A stretch of DNA of 10,509 bases from Nitrospirae bacterium GWC2_56_14 (GTDB lineage Bacteria > Nitrospirota > UBA9217): assembly GCA_001803705.1 (NCBI GenBank), contig MHDY01000229.1, positions 1 to 10,509 on the forward strand. Reading direction: 5' to 3'. This document shows, in pieces, positions 1 to 6,638 of the stretch. A model generated the notes under the pieces. It saw nothing but the letters and a program-made list of their open reading frames with translations. It was not told the DNA's origin and did no database searches. Both the position numbers and the translations under genes were made by a program. Numbering within the stretch: position 1 is the first letter of the stretch; each line of letters starts with the position of its first letter.

Positions 1-379
1 CCAAGGGTTACCGTTAAAGCGTGTCGTGCCATGAGCGACACTCTATCACAAATCATGGCATAACACCAGTTAATTGTGAGACGCTACACTAGCGTATATT
101 CGATCGACCTTGCAGCGATCGAACGAAGATAAGGCGTGGTGCGGGCAGGGCAGGTCTCGAGGAGAATCGATGCAGAGATCCTTGAACAGTGGCGGTCGGG
201 CGAGGAACTGTGGCAGGGCGATAACTGCAGTGAGCATGCCGGAGATCTTTATGACGCGCCGGCATGGAAATCGGGTGTTTTCTCCTATCCTTGATCGCAG
301 CGCTCGACGACCTCGCGCCGCCCTTTCGTTAATCGCAGGAGCCTTCTGCTCCCCTGAAGGATCCGGGATTTTCCGTTCC
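1..379. other. Gene-poor left edge with clustered inverted repeats
   Basis: I find no convincing complete gene here. Plus frame 1 is open from the window edge to a TAA at 61-63 (20 codons), so a gene ending here from the left is possible. On the minus strand an ATG at 32 opens leftwards off the edge, so a leftward gene is equally possible; I cannot choose. A 52-codon plus-strand reading frame (GTG 136 to TGA 294) has a fairly protein-like composition but no recognised motif. Three perfect inverted repeats lie close together: GTGTCG/CGACAC (21-41), ACGCTA/TAGCGT (81-95) and TTCGATCG/CGATCGAA (99-123). A short hairpin, GGAGC/GCTCC (338-352), lies just downstream of the pyrE stop and might slow transcription, but it has no T-run. 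Confidence 0.35.
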
Positions 380-955
380 TTATTTCAATCCTCTGCTTCC
401 CGGCTTTATGGGTGTGCTGCCCGCCTTGCACAGGGGACACTCCAGAGCAGTGTAGGAGGGAACTTCCAGCGTTACCAGCGATTTGTAGGGCACGCCGAGT
501 TCCGCCTTGCCGCCGGACCGGTCAACAAGGCTTGCAGCGGCAACAGCAACTCCGCCCGCTTTTTTTACGACCTCGATCGTCTCTCTTGTAGATTTCCCCG
601 TCGTGATCACATCCTCCACGACCAGGAGACGCTCTCCCGGCTTGATGGTGAAGCCGCGACGAAGCGTCAACTCTCCGTTCACCCGTTCAGCGAACAGCGC
701 ACGAACGCCGAGGGCACGGGCCGTCTCATGCGATACAAACACCCCGCCCAGGGCCGGAGCGATCACTGCCTCGATCTCGAAATTCCTGAAATGCTCTGCC
801 AGGGCGGCACAAAGCCTGGTGGCGATATCCGGCTGCTGGAGCACCAGCGCCGACTGCAAATAACGCTCACTGTGGAGTCCCGACGAAAGCAGAAAGTGGC
901 CCGTAAGCAGCGCACCGGTCTTTTGATAGATGTCTAACACTTCATCGTGGGTCAT
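380..955 (-). CDS. pyrE: Orotate phosphoribosyltransferase (PyrE)
   Basis: PyrE transfers the phosphoribosyl group of PRPP to orotate to give orotidine 5'-monophosphate, the fifth step of de novo pyrimidine synthesis, in the cytoplasm. The 191-residue product has the usual length. The PRPP-binding loop is clear at residues 112-122 (VVEDVITTGKS). It is preceded by the conserved PALGG-x-SHETARALG stretch (67-83) and followed by the C-terminal C-P-L-C ... KPGSR segment (173-188) seen in the shorter, thermophile-type OPRTases. The ATG at 955 is the only sensible start. A GAGG lies 12 bases upstream, a rather long spacing, so translation may depend partly on coupling. It follows pyrF by 61 bp on the same strand and closes the operon. 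Identification is secure from motifs; the operon assignment is inference. Confidence 0.97.
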   Translation of the reverse strand: MTHDEVLDIYQKTGALLTGHFLLSSGLHSERYLQSALVLQQPDIATRLCAALAEHFRNFEIEAVIAPALGGVFVSHETARALGVRALFAERVNGELTLRRGFTIKPGERLLVVEDVITTGKSTRETIEVVKKAGGVAVAAASLVDRSGGKAELGVPYKSLVTLEVPSYTALECPLCKAGSTPIKPGSRGLK

Positions 956-1016
956 GCTTTGCAGATACCTCGCTTCTGATCGATTTTAAACGTGCGCCAG
1001 GGCCGTCTGAACAGGC

Positions 1017-1793
1017 TTACTTCCGGGCCCCGGTCGGATATTTGCTTCCTGCCGCTGTTCGGGGCATTGAGATCTCTTCCAGAATTTTCCTCACTGCCTC
1101 TCGCCGGTCCTCTGCTTTGAGCACGGGCCTTCCGACGACGATGTAATCGGCCCCGACATGAACGGCCTCCGCCGGCGTCATGATCCGCTTTTGATCGTCC
1201 GTTGCAGCCCAGGCCGGCCTGACTCCCGGCGTAAGGACCACGAACTCCCCTCGGATGCCCTTCCTGAGCATCTTGATCTCCTGCGGAGAGGACACCACAC
1301 CGTGCATACCCGCCCGCTGGGCAAGCCGCGCAAGATGTCCCACCTCGCGCTGAAGCGACCGGCTTATCTTCAGCTCTTTACGCAGGCTTCGCTCATCCAT
1401 GCTCGTCAGGATCGTGACGGCAAGAACGATCGGACAGGGAAGGTGCAGTTTCTCCGCAGTTTCTTTCGCAGCGAGCGCCGCCGCCTTCATCATGTCAAGC
1501 CCGCCCAGCGCGTGGACGTTAAAAATGCTCACCCCGAGCTTTACCGCCTCTGTCGAGGCCTTGGCAACCGTATTCGGAATGTCATGGTATTTCAGGTCGA
1601 GAAAAACGCGGCCGCCCATGCTGATGATCCGGCGCACGATGTCCGGGCCGTAGGCGGTAAACAGCTGATGCCCCACCTTGAACATGCCGACCAGGTCCTT
1701 GAGCTCGGCAACCAGGCCGATCGCTTCCCGGTCATTATCAACGTCGAGAGCAAGAACGATCCGATCAGATACCGTCAATTCCGCATTCCGCAT
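1017..1793 (-). CDS. pyrF: Orotidine 5'-phosphate decarboxylase (PyrF)
   Basis: PyrF decarboxylates orotidine 5'-monophosphate to UMP, the last step of de novo pyrimidine synthesis and the step after PyrE. The 258-residue TIM-barrel protein carries the catalytic D-x-K-x-x-D motif at residues 66-71 (DLKYHD), followed by IPNT. It also has the LTPGVRP loop (188-193) and the C-terminal VGRPVLKA phosphate-binding loop (about 220-227). The last 15 or so residues (PRTAAGSKYPTGARK) are a basic tail beyond the usual fold. The start lies inside a four-copy 7-bp tandem repeat (1778-1805) that also places out-of-frame ATGs at 1800 and 1786; only 1793 is in frame. An in-frame TTG at 1778 is an alternative. 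There is no strong ribosome-binding site. The gene begins 20 bp after the DUF3786 gene, so co-transcription is likely. Confidence 0.97.
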   Translation of the reverse strand: MRNAELTVSDRIVLALDVDNDREAIGLVAELKDLVGMFKVGHQLFTAYGPDIVRRIISMGGRVFLDLKYHDIPNTVAKASTEAVKLGVSIFNVHALGGLDMMKAAALAAKETAEKLHLPCPIVLAVTILTSMDERSLRKELKISRSLQREVGHLARLAQRAGMHGVVSSPQEIKMLRKGIRGEFVVLTPGVRPAWAATDDQKRIMTPAEAVHVGADYIVVGRPVLKAEDRREAVRKILEEISMPRTAAGSKYPTGARK

Positions 1794-1805
1794 TCCGCAT
1801 TCCGC
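1778..1805. repeat. Heptamer tandem repeat over the pyrF start codon
   Basis: Four perfect copies of ATTCCGC (plus strand; GCGGAAT on the coding strand) occupy 1778-1784, 1785-1791, 1792-1798 and 1799-1805. Every junction creates an ATG on the minus strand, at 1800, 1793 and 1786. Because the unit is 7 bp, these fall in three different frames. Only the ATG at 1793 reads pyrF; the one at 1800 stops after 11 codons and the one at 1786 after three. The repeat fills the short gap between the DUF3786 stop and pyrF and encodes the first PyrF residues. Confidence 0.95.
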
Positions 1806-1813
1806 AATTCGTG

Positions 1814-2386
1814 TCAGTATATTCTCAGCAGACCCAGGAGCCGCTCTTTGAAGATCTCTGCAAGTGCCTGCATGCTCGCTACACTCAGAAACTCATTTGC
1901 GTTCTGCGAGAACAGTACCCAGGCCTCGGCGGGAAAATCCTGGCTTTCCTGGGAAAATTCCACATGCAGCAGGACCTTTGGCAACGCACGCACGGTGATC
2001 GCCAGGTCGCTGTTGATCAGGCTCGGTACGGTCTTTGCGTCGATCATCTCCAGCACCGTGTTGGCACGGGCGACCACATCACCTGCATATTGCGCTATCG
2101 GCAACTCGACTTTTTTTCTGAAATCCGCGGGCGCCGCCTGTCCGGTAAAATCGCCGATACTGCGCCACGGCAGCATGGACAGGACCGTTCCCGGAGAGAA
2201 TACATATTCGAGAATGACCCCGGCGTGGCTGTCCGGCGCCTTCTGGCCGTGGAGAAATATCCCTTCGTGGCGGACTACGTACTCCTGACCCAGCATGGCA
2301 AGAAGCAAAGCGTCGTCATCTTCGCTGTAAAGCGCGTTGATCCGCTCAGCCACTTCAGGAAATGAGGTTTGTTCAAGGGCCTTCAC
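1814..2386 (-). CDS. DUF3786-family protein
   Basis: The function is unknown. I place it in the DUF3786 family, found mainly in anaerobic bacteria and archaea, by its overall pattern. An N-terminal AxRINA-like helix and L-x-x-L-G-Q-E-Y-V-V-R segment precede a P-G-T-V-L-S-M-L-P-W-R-S-I-G-D-F core, an AdFRKKVELPIAQYAGD stretch, and a V-R-A-L-P-K-V-L-L-H-V-E-F ... P-A-E-A-W-V-L-F region ending in an ...IFKERLL helix. I choose the GTG at 2386 because GAGGGAG (2400-2394) sits 7 bases upstream, giving 190 residues. The frame stays open to a TTG at 2503, but that start has no ribosome-binding site and adds a non-family-like N-terminus. The product looks soluble. It lies between the DUF4388 gene and pyrF on one strand. 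Family assignment is from memory of the pattern, not a search. Confidence 0.8.
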   Translation of the reverse strand: MKALEQTSFPEVAERINALYSEDDDALLLAMLGQEYVVRHEGIFLHGQKAPDSHAGVILEYVFSPGTVLSMLPWRSIGDFTGQAAPADFRKKVELPIAQYAGDVVARANTVLEMIDAKTVPSLINSDLAITVRALPKVLLHVEFSQESQDFPAEAWVLFSQNANEFLSVASMQALAEIFKERLLGLLRIY

Positions 2387-2511
2387 TACGAATCTCCCTC
2401 TTTTTTCGCACTGGATCGGAATTAAACCTGCCCTGCACTGAAAGGACAGCGAAAGATCGCAGTCGGCATCACGAACAAAAAGCAACAAGCCGACCACGTC
2501 CAAGCGACCCG

Positions 2512-2997
2512 TTATTCCTTCTTTTTGAAGCGCTTGATGATATCTGCGATCAAGCCCGGGATATTTATCTGAAGCGGGATGACATCGGCAGGAAGCTGTT
2601 CGGTGAAGGAATAATCGGCCTGGCTCCAGGTAAAAAGACTGACGATAATATCATTCACCTGGGTCTTGAGCGCGTTGAAGAGATCCTTGGGAGTTACCAT
2701 TCCGTTCTCAACGAGGATGGCCCCCAGTTTTTTCATTCCAAGACGCTCCCGGTTCAGTACAAGCGCCTTGTCGAGATCCGCTCTCTTCAGTTTGCCGACC
2801 TTTACGAGTATCTCACCGAGACGGTCATTGTTATCCGTGGACTTTGAGAAAATGACCTGGCCTTCTTTGAAAAACACGGACTTTTCCACCCGCTCACCCT
2901 TGAGCGTCAGCGTACCCGTGGCCTTCTCCGTTCTCAGTTCCTCGAAAATGACCGCGAGCGATATATATTTAATATTCCCTGTGCGTGGAAGCGGCAT
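2512..2997 (-). CDS. DUF4388 (PATAN-type) domain protein
   Basis: This is a 161-residue cytoplasmic protein resembling DUF4388/PATAN domains, which occur alone or fused to response-regulator receivers in delta-proteobacteria, cyanobacteria and related groups. They are thought to act in signalling, gliding or surface functions. Visible features are an N-terminal beta-rich half with the T-G-T-L-T-L-K-G ... K-S-V-F-F-K-E-G-Q-V-I-F-S-K-S hairpin pattern (residues 27-52). Two tandem helical motifs follow, RLGEILVKVGKL..ADLDKAL and KLGAILVENGMVTPKDLFNAL, and then the QVNDIIVSLFTWSQADYSF segment typical of the family. The C-terminus is very basic (KRFKKKE). There is no receiver domain, so any partner is encoded elsewhere. 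The start has only a weak GAG upstream. It follows the exported-protein gene by 33 bp, suggesting one transcript. The precise role is unknown. Confidence 0.87.
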   Translation of the reverse strand: MPLPRTGNIKYISLAVIFEELRTEKATGTLTLKGERVEKSVFFKEGQVIFSKSTDNNDRLGEILVKVGKLKRADLDKALVLNRERLGMKKLGAILVENGMVTPKDLFNALKTQVNDIIVSLFTWSQADYSFTEQLPADVIPLQINIPGLIADIIKRFKKKE

Positions 2998-3030
2998 AAT
3001 GCTCGTTGTTGGGTGGCCGTTGGGCCGCGG

Positions 3031-3660
3031 TTAATACTCGAACCTGATCCCGAAACCGCCCTGGGTGTGATCGCCGGTCTTGAGCTCCATCAGGATCATG
3101 AATTTCTGGCTCAGTTTCCACTCAAAACCGCCAAAAACATACAGCGATGTTTCGTCCCGCAGACCCGGCAAGGAACCATACAGGGAAGACATTTCCAGTC
3201 CGCCGTAAGGGGAGAATTTATATCCCCGCTCGGTGAGTAAAAAGCCTTTGCTCAAAATAGTGGAAAAGGTAACCTCGCTTGCATTGCTGCTATCGATGAT
3301 CGTATTGTCGAAACCCAGATCAACGGCCAGGTCAAGAGGGATCCCTTCCGCTTCCTTAATGAGCTGATACTTCAGATCAATGCCGATCACCGCGCCAAGC
3401 TTGTCATCAGGGACAAGCCGCGCCGACGTTACGCCGAACTTGACACCGACCTCCATGAGCGCGCCCAGACCGTAGCGAATCTCGGGATAAAAGGTCCTAT
3501 AGTGATCACCAAGCGTAAAGAACATGCCGGTCTGCGTCATTCCCGGATCAAGGCTTTCTGCGGTCGTGAACTCGTTCTGCGTGAAGTTCGGAAATGCCCC
3601 TGCCTGGCCAACGCAAAACAGCAGCAGGAACGATATGGCGGTAAGTATTGTTTTTTTCAA
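3031..3660 (-). CDS. Exported beta-barrel-like outer membrane protein
   Basis: No named family is recognised. The 209-residue product begins with a classic Sec signal peptide: a KK-positive N-region, the hydrophobic run ILTAISFLLLF, and a probable cleavage after GQAGA (residue 22). The mature part alternates short amphipathic strands rich in G, Y, F and charged residues (for example EVGVKFGVTSARL, AVIGIDLKYQLI, KFSPYGGLEMSSLYG, SLYVFGGFEWKLS, QGGFGIRFEY). It ends in an aromatic-terminated strand, RFEY, as outer-membrane barrels do. The start is TTG at 3660, because GGAGG (3672-3668) lies 7 bases upstream and the signal peptide follows at once. In-frame ATGs further upstream lie inside the 5' leader or the promoter. 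A strong promoter precedes it. It heads the transcript that continues into DUF4388, DUF3786 and pyrFE. Substrate and role are unknown. Confidence 0.8.
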   Translation of the reverse strand: MKKTILTAISFLLLFCVGQAGAFPNFTQNEFTTAESLDPGMTQTGMFFTLGDHYRTFYPEIRYGLGALMEVGVKFGVTSARLVPDDKLGAVIGIDLKYQLIKEAEGIPLDLAVDLGFDNTIIDSSNASEVTFSTILSKGFLLTERGYKFSPYGGLEMSSLYGSLPGLRDETSLYVFGGFEWKLSQKFMILMELKTGDHTQGGFGIRFEY

Positions 3661-3703
3661 CGTAGATCCTCCATCCAACAGGTGCATCCGGTGAGCGACG
3701 TCG

Positions 3704-3732
3704 ACTATAACATCAAACGAAAACCTTGACAA
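3704..3732 (-). promoter_or_regulatory. Sigma70 promoter of the exported-protein/pyrFE unit
   Basis: Read on the minus strand, TTGTCA (3732-3727) and TATAGT (3709-3704) are separated by exactly 17 bp, each one mismatch from consensus. The predicted transcription start is near 3697, giving a leader of about 37 bases that contains the GGAGG used by the TTG start at 3660. No comparably good promoter was seen within the downstream genes, so this may drive the genes down to pyrE. The region 3733-3834 upstream is GC-rich with no recognised motif. Confidence 0.75.
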
Positions 3733-3834
3733 GGGAAAAAACAGCAGGAACGGGCAGAGGGCCGGGGCGATGGGGAAACAACAAGCAGCAGGGCCGGAAC
3801 AACCGCCGCTTGCCTCGTGAAACCGATGATCCGT

Positions 3835-4371
3835 TCAGCCCTCATTGTTCAGTTCGATGTTCCAGTAGAGATAATCCCGCCAGCTCAAGGGCGCGTTCTT
3901 GATGCCGAAGGTCATGGTGACCACTTGCACCCACCGCGGCTTGGCCGGCTGCCGGATCAGGCGCATCCCGGCTTCACGGGGAGTTCTGCCGCCCTTCCGG
4001 TTATTGCACCGCAGGCAGGCGGTAACGATGTTCTCCCAGGTGGCCTGGCCCCCCTGCACCTGCGGGATCACATGGTCGAAGGTAAGGTCCTCGGCGGGAT
4101 ATCGGGTCTTGCAGTATTGGCAGGTGTACTTATCGCGCTGATAAATATTGGCGCGAGAGAATCGCACTTCCTTGCTTGCACGCTTGATCTTGACAAGCTT
4201 GAGCAGTCGCAGAATGGAAGGGAGCCTAAAAGTAATAGACACCCCCCGAATGTCCCGGTCATAGAAGTCGATCACCTCAACCTTGCCCTGGGTCAGCAGG
4301 GTGATCGCTTTCTGCCATGAAATTACTTTTAACGGCTCGAATGTCGCGTTCAGAAGCAGCGTTCGTTCCAT
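3835..4371 (-). CDS. HNH endonuclease family protein
   Basis: This is a stand-alone HNH nuclease of the COG1403/McrA-like type, widespread in bacteria and of mostly unproven role (DNA processing or defence). From the ATG at 4371 it has 178 residues. The N-terminal half (ERTLLLNATFEPLKVISWQKA) is the segment commonly found before this HNH type. The nuclease core shows Cys84-x2-Cys87, then DHVIPQVQGG with D99-H100, then WENIV with N114, then Cys119-x2-Cys122 and NNRKGGRTP. That is a complete zinc-stabilised beta-beta-alpha metal motif. I chose ATG 4371 over the longer frame to 4416 because GAGGG lies 5 bases upstream and the family begins here. Its promoter overlaps that of the divergent gene at 4518. 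No restriction or methyltransferase partner is nearby, so a role in restriction is not supported by context. Confidence 0.93.
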   Translation of the reverse strand: MERTLLLNATFEPLKVISWQKAITLLTQGKVEVIDFYDRDIRGVSITFRLPSILRLLKLVKIKRASKEVRFSRANIYQRDKYTCQYCKTRYPAEDLTFDHVIPQVQGGQATWENIVTACLRCNNRKGGRTPREAGMRLIRQPAKPRWVQVVTMTFGIKNAPLSWRDYLYWNIELNNEG

Positions 4372-4446
4372 TTCAACCCTCGCAGAACACAGAAATCCAT
4401 ACTCTGGCGAAATCACGGGAGAACAGAAAAACCGTCTTAATTCAGG

Positions 4447-4461
4447 TTGTTAAGGTAACAA
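4447..4461. promoter_or_regulatory. Operator-like palindrome TTGTTA-AGG-TAACAA
   Basis: A perfect 6-bp inverted repeat with a 3-bp spacer spans 4447-4461. It covers the predicted transcription start (about 4453) and abuts the -10 element of the HNH gene promoter, and it lies 21 bp upstream of the -35 element of the divergent gene. The position fits a repressor site for the HNH gene. Which protein binds is unknown; this is inference from geometry. Confidence 0.45.
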
Positions 4462-4488
4462 AATACAGAAATCGATACAATTTGTCAA
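4460..4488 (-). promoter_or_regulatory. Promoter of the HNH endonuclease gene
   Basis: On the minus strand a consensus -35, TTGACA (4488-4483), is followed after 17 bp by TATTTT (4465-4460), a 4/6 match to the -10 box. The predicted start near 4453 gives an untranslated leader of about 80 bases. The -35 hexamer overlaps by five bases the -35 of the divergent plus-strand promoter. Confidence 0.55.
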
Positions 4489-4510
4489 TAGGTTTGAAAA
4501 ACCGTATAAT
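4482..4510 (+). promoter_or_regulatory. Near-consensus sigma70 promoter, leaderless transcript predicted
   Basis: TTGTCA (4482-4487) and a perfect TATAAT (4505-4510) are separated by 17 bp. The expected transcription start is 4517-4518, which coincides with the ATG at 4518 and lies 6-7 bases before the in-frame ATG at 4524. No Shine-Dalgarno sequence precedes either ATG, consistent with leaderless translation. Confidence 0.78.
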
Positions 4511-4517
4511 ATGCGGC

Positions 4518-5429
4518 ATGCACATGAGCGAAACCGTGGAACAGCGTATAGAACGGGCGGCAATTGTCCCGGAAATGCAGATCGACTCGTTCCTGCACGA
4601 TTCCTCGTCCAGGGTCCTGAAGGCGCTGCTCACGAACAGACTATTGACCGAGGAGCATGCCTTGGTCATTGCCAACAGAAGGAACCTGTCCGGCGATGTC
4701 CTCGAAGCGATAGCAAAGGACCGGCGCTGGGCCGAAAGCTATCCCATCAGAATGGCCATCGCAAAAAACCCGAAAACCCCACTGTTCATTTCTCTGTCAC
4801 TTGCGCGGCACCTCCGGCTTTTTGACCTCGCTGATATAACCCGTGATCATTTCCTGCCCCTCCCCTATCGGAAAAGGATCGAAGCGATGATCATCGAGCG
4901 CATCCCAGCCATGCCGCTCGGTATAAAAAAGACCCTTGCACGAAGAGCTGCGGGGAACGTCCTCTTCACGCTGCTGCTGAGTCGCGATGCCGAGATCATC
5001 CGTACGTGCCTCGGGAACCCGCACCTCATGGAAAGCCATCTTTTCAAATACATCAGCCGCGAGAACAGCCTGCCGGAGACCATCCGCATGATCGCAGAAC
5101 ATCCCAATTGGTCCTGCCGGGCTGCCGTCCGAATGTCGCTTGCGCGGAATGCGCTGACACCTTTGCCAAGCAGCGTCCGTTTTTTCAGCCGCATGACCGC
5201 ACAGGATCTGCGTGAGCTTTACCGTGACCCCCTGGTGCCGGTAACGGTGAAGCCATTCATCCACCGCGAGCTCTGGGAACGGGGCCTCGAAGCGTCACCG
5301 CCTGCCGACGACGAGACCATGCACGAGATGGATGAGGCCGATGATCTGGCAATGGAAACGTTATTGTTCGACCAGGAAGGGACAGACGTTGATGCGGAAC
5401 AAGATACCACGAGCGAACTGGACGAGTAA
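4518..5429 (+). CDS. Helical-repeat (LRV/HEAT-like) protein with acidic tail, unknown function
   Basis: I do not recognise a named family. From the ATG at 4518 the product has 303 residues; an in-frame ATG at 4524 would give 301. It appears all-helical, with loosely repeated segments of about 25-40 residues. These combine a small-residue helix with an A-x-N-P/H-P-N turn, for example VIANRRNLSGDVLEAIA, MAIAKNPKTPLFISLSLA, TCLGNPHLMESHLFKYIS and IAEHPNWSCRAAVRMSLA. This resembles leucine-rich-variant or HEAT-type repeats, usually protein-interaction scaffolds. The last 40 or so residues are strongly acidic (many D and E, ending TSELDE). There is no signal peptide or membrane segment. The frame is open upstream to 4317, but that part antisenses the HNH gene and precedes the promoter. 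It ends 9 bp from the convergent DUF362 gene. That it is a real gene is supported by the promoter and the protein's character. Confidence 0.77.
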   Translation: MHMSETVEQRIERAAIVPEMQIDSFLHDSSSRVLKALLTNRLLTEEHALVIANRRNLSGDVLEAIAKDRRWAESYPIRMAIAKNPKTPLFISLSLARHLRLFDLADITRDHFLPLPYRKRIEAMIIERIPAMPLGIKKTLARRAAGNVLFTLLLSRDAEIIRTCLGNPHLMESHLFKYISRENSLPETIRMIAEHPNWSCRAAVRMSLARNALTPLPSSVRFFSRMTAQDLRELYRDPLVPVTVKPFIHRELWERGLEASPPADDETMHEMDEADDLAMETLLFDQEGTDVDAEQDTTSELDE

Positions 5430-5438
5430 GGGGCAATG

Positions 5439-6587
5439 TTACCGATGGCGTTTTGAGGGAACCAGCTTAAGCACCCACCCCCGCCCCACGGTTATGGCCC
5501 CCTGAGGGCAGAATTCCTGGCAGCAAAAACAGCGGATGCAATTACGATAACTGATCTCAAGCCGCCCGGGAGTGCTCTCGATCGCTCCCTGGGGACAATG
5601 CCCCTGGCAGATGCCGCAGCGAATACACTGCGCATGGTCGATCACCGGCCGCGTGGTGAGTGCATCCTTAAGAAACCCGCGGGTCCACTCAGGCACTCTC
5701 CACTCGAGATGCTCCTGCGGTGGAAGTCTGAATCCGCTGACCTTGACGCTCTCGAGCGCCGCGCCGAGAATGCTGATCCGCTCCAGCCGCGTCTCGCCAA
5801 TGCCTGCTGCTGCAGCGGCCCGCACAATATAAAGAAGCGAGGGATCGGCTCCGACCATCGTCCCCGAGACCACGTCGAGCGCCACCGGGTCCTGCCCGGC
5901 AAGAACAACACCAATAGGGCAGGGGTCGCCGCTGCCTGGTCCGTTCCCTTCCATGCCGACAACTGCGTCCATGATGGTAAGACGCGGCTGAATAAGCGCC
6001 GCCAGCTCTACGAGCATTCGCGCGAAAGCATCGCGGTTCACCCCGGTATTAAAATGCCATTGCACTTTCCTCCGCCCGGGGATGCACCCGAAAAGGTTCT
6101 TTACAGCTCCGGTGAGGGTCATCATGCCGTGGGTCTTGAGCTTGGGAAGATTAATGACACAGTCTGCTTCATGGACCGCCCGGGCGATCTCGAACCGCTG
6201 GAATTGTCCGCGGTTCTTCAACGGGACGGCTTCTTCCATGTCCGCCAGGGCGGCCCCCTCCTGCCGGATCACCTCCATGATCCCTGACCGTTCGCATACC
6301 TTCCGGAGATCGCCGAATCCGGGACTATCGCCGATGAAGGCCTTGCCTCCGGCCTCCCTGACGAGCCGTATGACCGCACGAAGGATCTCGGGATGCGTGG
6401 TGACTGCGCCGGACGGCGGACAGGCCTTGAGCAGATTCGGCTTGATCAGGACCCGGTCCCCCGGATTGACGAACGAGGCGATACCGCCGAGCAGTTTCAC
6501 GGCCCGGCGCACGGCCTGTTCTACCAACTCTTGATCGTAATCTGCACAGGAGACGATGGAAACATCGGATGGAGTTTTTTTTGTCAT
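5439..6587 (-). CDS. DUF362 domain protein with two 4Fe-4S ferredoxin motifs
   Basis: This is a 382-residue cytoplasmic iron-sulfur protein of the DUF362-ferredoxin type, frequent in anaerobes and of unproven biochemical role. The DUF362 part (about 8-285) shows RVLIKPNLL (45-53), a THPEILRAVIRLVREAGG segment, the signature INLPKLKTHGMMTLTGAVKN (145-164), and GQDPVALDVV (231-240). The C-terminus carries two complete C-x2-C-x2-C-x3-C-P motifs, with cysteines 321, 324, 327, 331 and 350, 353, 356, 360, enough for two 4Fe-4S clusters. The start at 6587 has no Shine-Dalgarno sequence, and no better in-frame start is seen. It lies 51 bp after the inositol-phosphatase gene on the same strand and is probably co-transcribed. 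A small bulged hairpin (6603-6626) lies in that gap. The family and cluster motifs are certain; electron-transfer function is inference. Confidence 0.95.
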   Translation of the reverse strand: MTKKTPSDVSIVSCADYDQELVEQAVRRAVKLLGGIASFVNPGDRVLIKPNLLKACPPSGAVTTHPEILRAVIRLVREAGGKAFIGDSPGFGDLRKVCERSGIMEVIRQEGAALADMEEAVPLKNRGQFQRFEIARAVHEADCVINLPKLKTHGMMTLTGAVKNLFGCIPGRRKVQWHFNTGVNRDAFARMLVELAALIQPRLTIMDAVVGMEGNGPGSGDPCPIGVVLAGQDPVALDVVSGTMVGADPSLLYIVRAAAAAGIGETRLERISILGAALESVKVSGFRLPPQEHLEWRVPEWTRGFLKDALTTRPVIDHAQCIRCGICQGHCPQGAIESTPGRLEISYRNCIRCFCCQEFCPQGAITVGRGWVLKLVPSKRHR

Positions 6588-6602
6588 AAGCGGTGATGGG
6601 AG

Positions 6603-6626
6603 AGAGACGTTCCCGCTACGGTCTCT
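6603..6626 (-). other. Hairpin between the IMPase and DUF362 genes
   Basis: AGAGACGT and ACGGTCTCT form an 8-bp stem with one bulged base around a 7-base loop, in the 51-bp gap between the inositol-phosphatase stop and the DUF362 start. It lacks a T-run, so it is not a normal intrinsic terminator. It could act as an mRNA processing or attenuation element, or be chance. Confidence 0.3.
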
Positions 6627-6638
6627 ACTGAAGCACTG

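Noticed and set aside
110..937. Long plus-strand reading frame, including an ATG at 170 preceded by GAGGAG
   Set aside because: It runs antisense through nearly all of pyrE and has an arginine- and serine-rich composition typical of a shadow frame; the ribosome-binding-like GAGGAG is likely chance.
1158..2288. Plus-strand frame of 376 codons
   Set aside because: It is antisense to pyrF and the DUF3786 gene, both of which have clear family motifs; its translation is low-complexity and basic.
3733..3834. Near-repeated GC-rich words (GGGCCGG, CAGCAGG) between the HNH and exported-protein genes
   Set aside because: The copies are short and imperfect with irregular spacing; no array or stem is convincing.
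5430..5438. Terminator between the convergent helical-repeat and DUF362 genes
   Set aside because: The gap is 9 bp and no hairpin with a T-run is visible in or around it.
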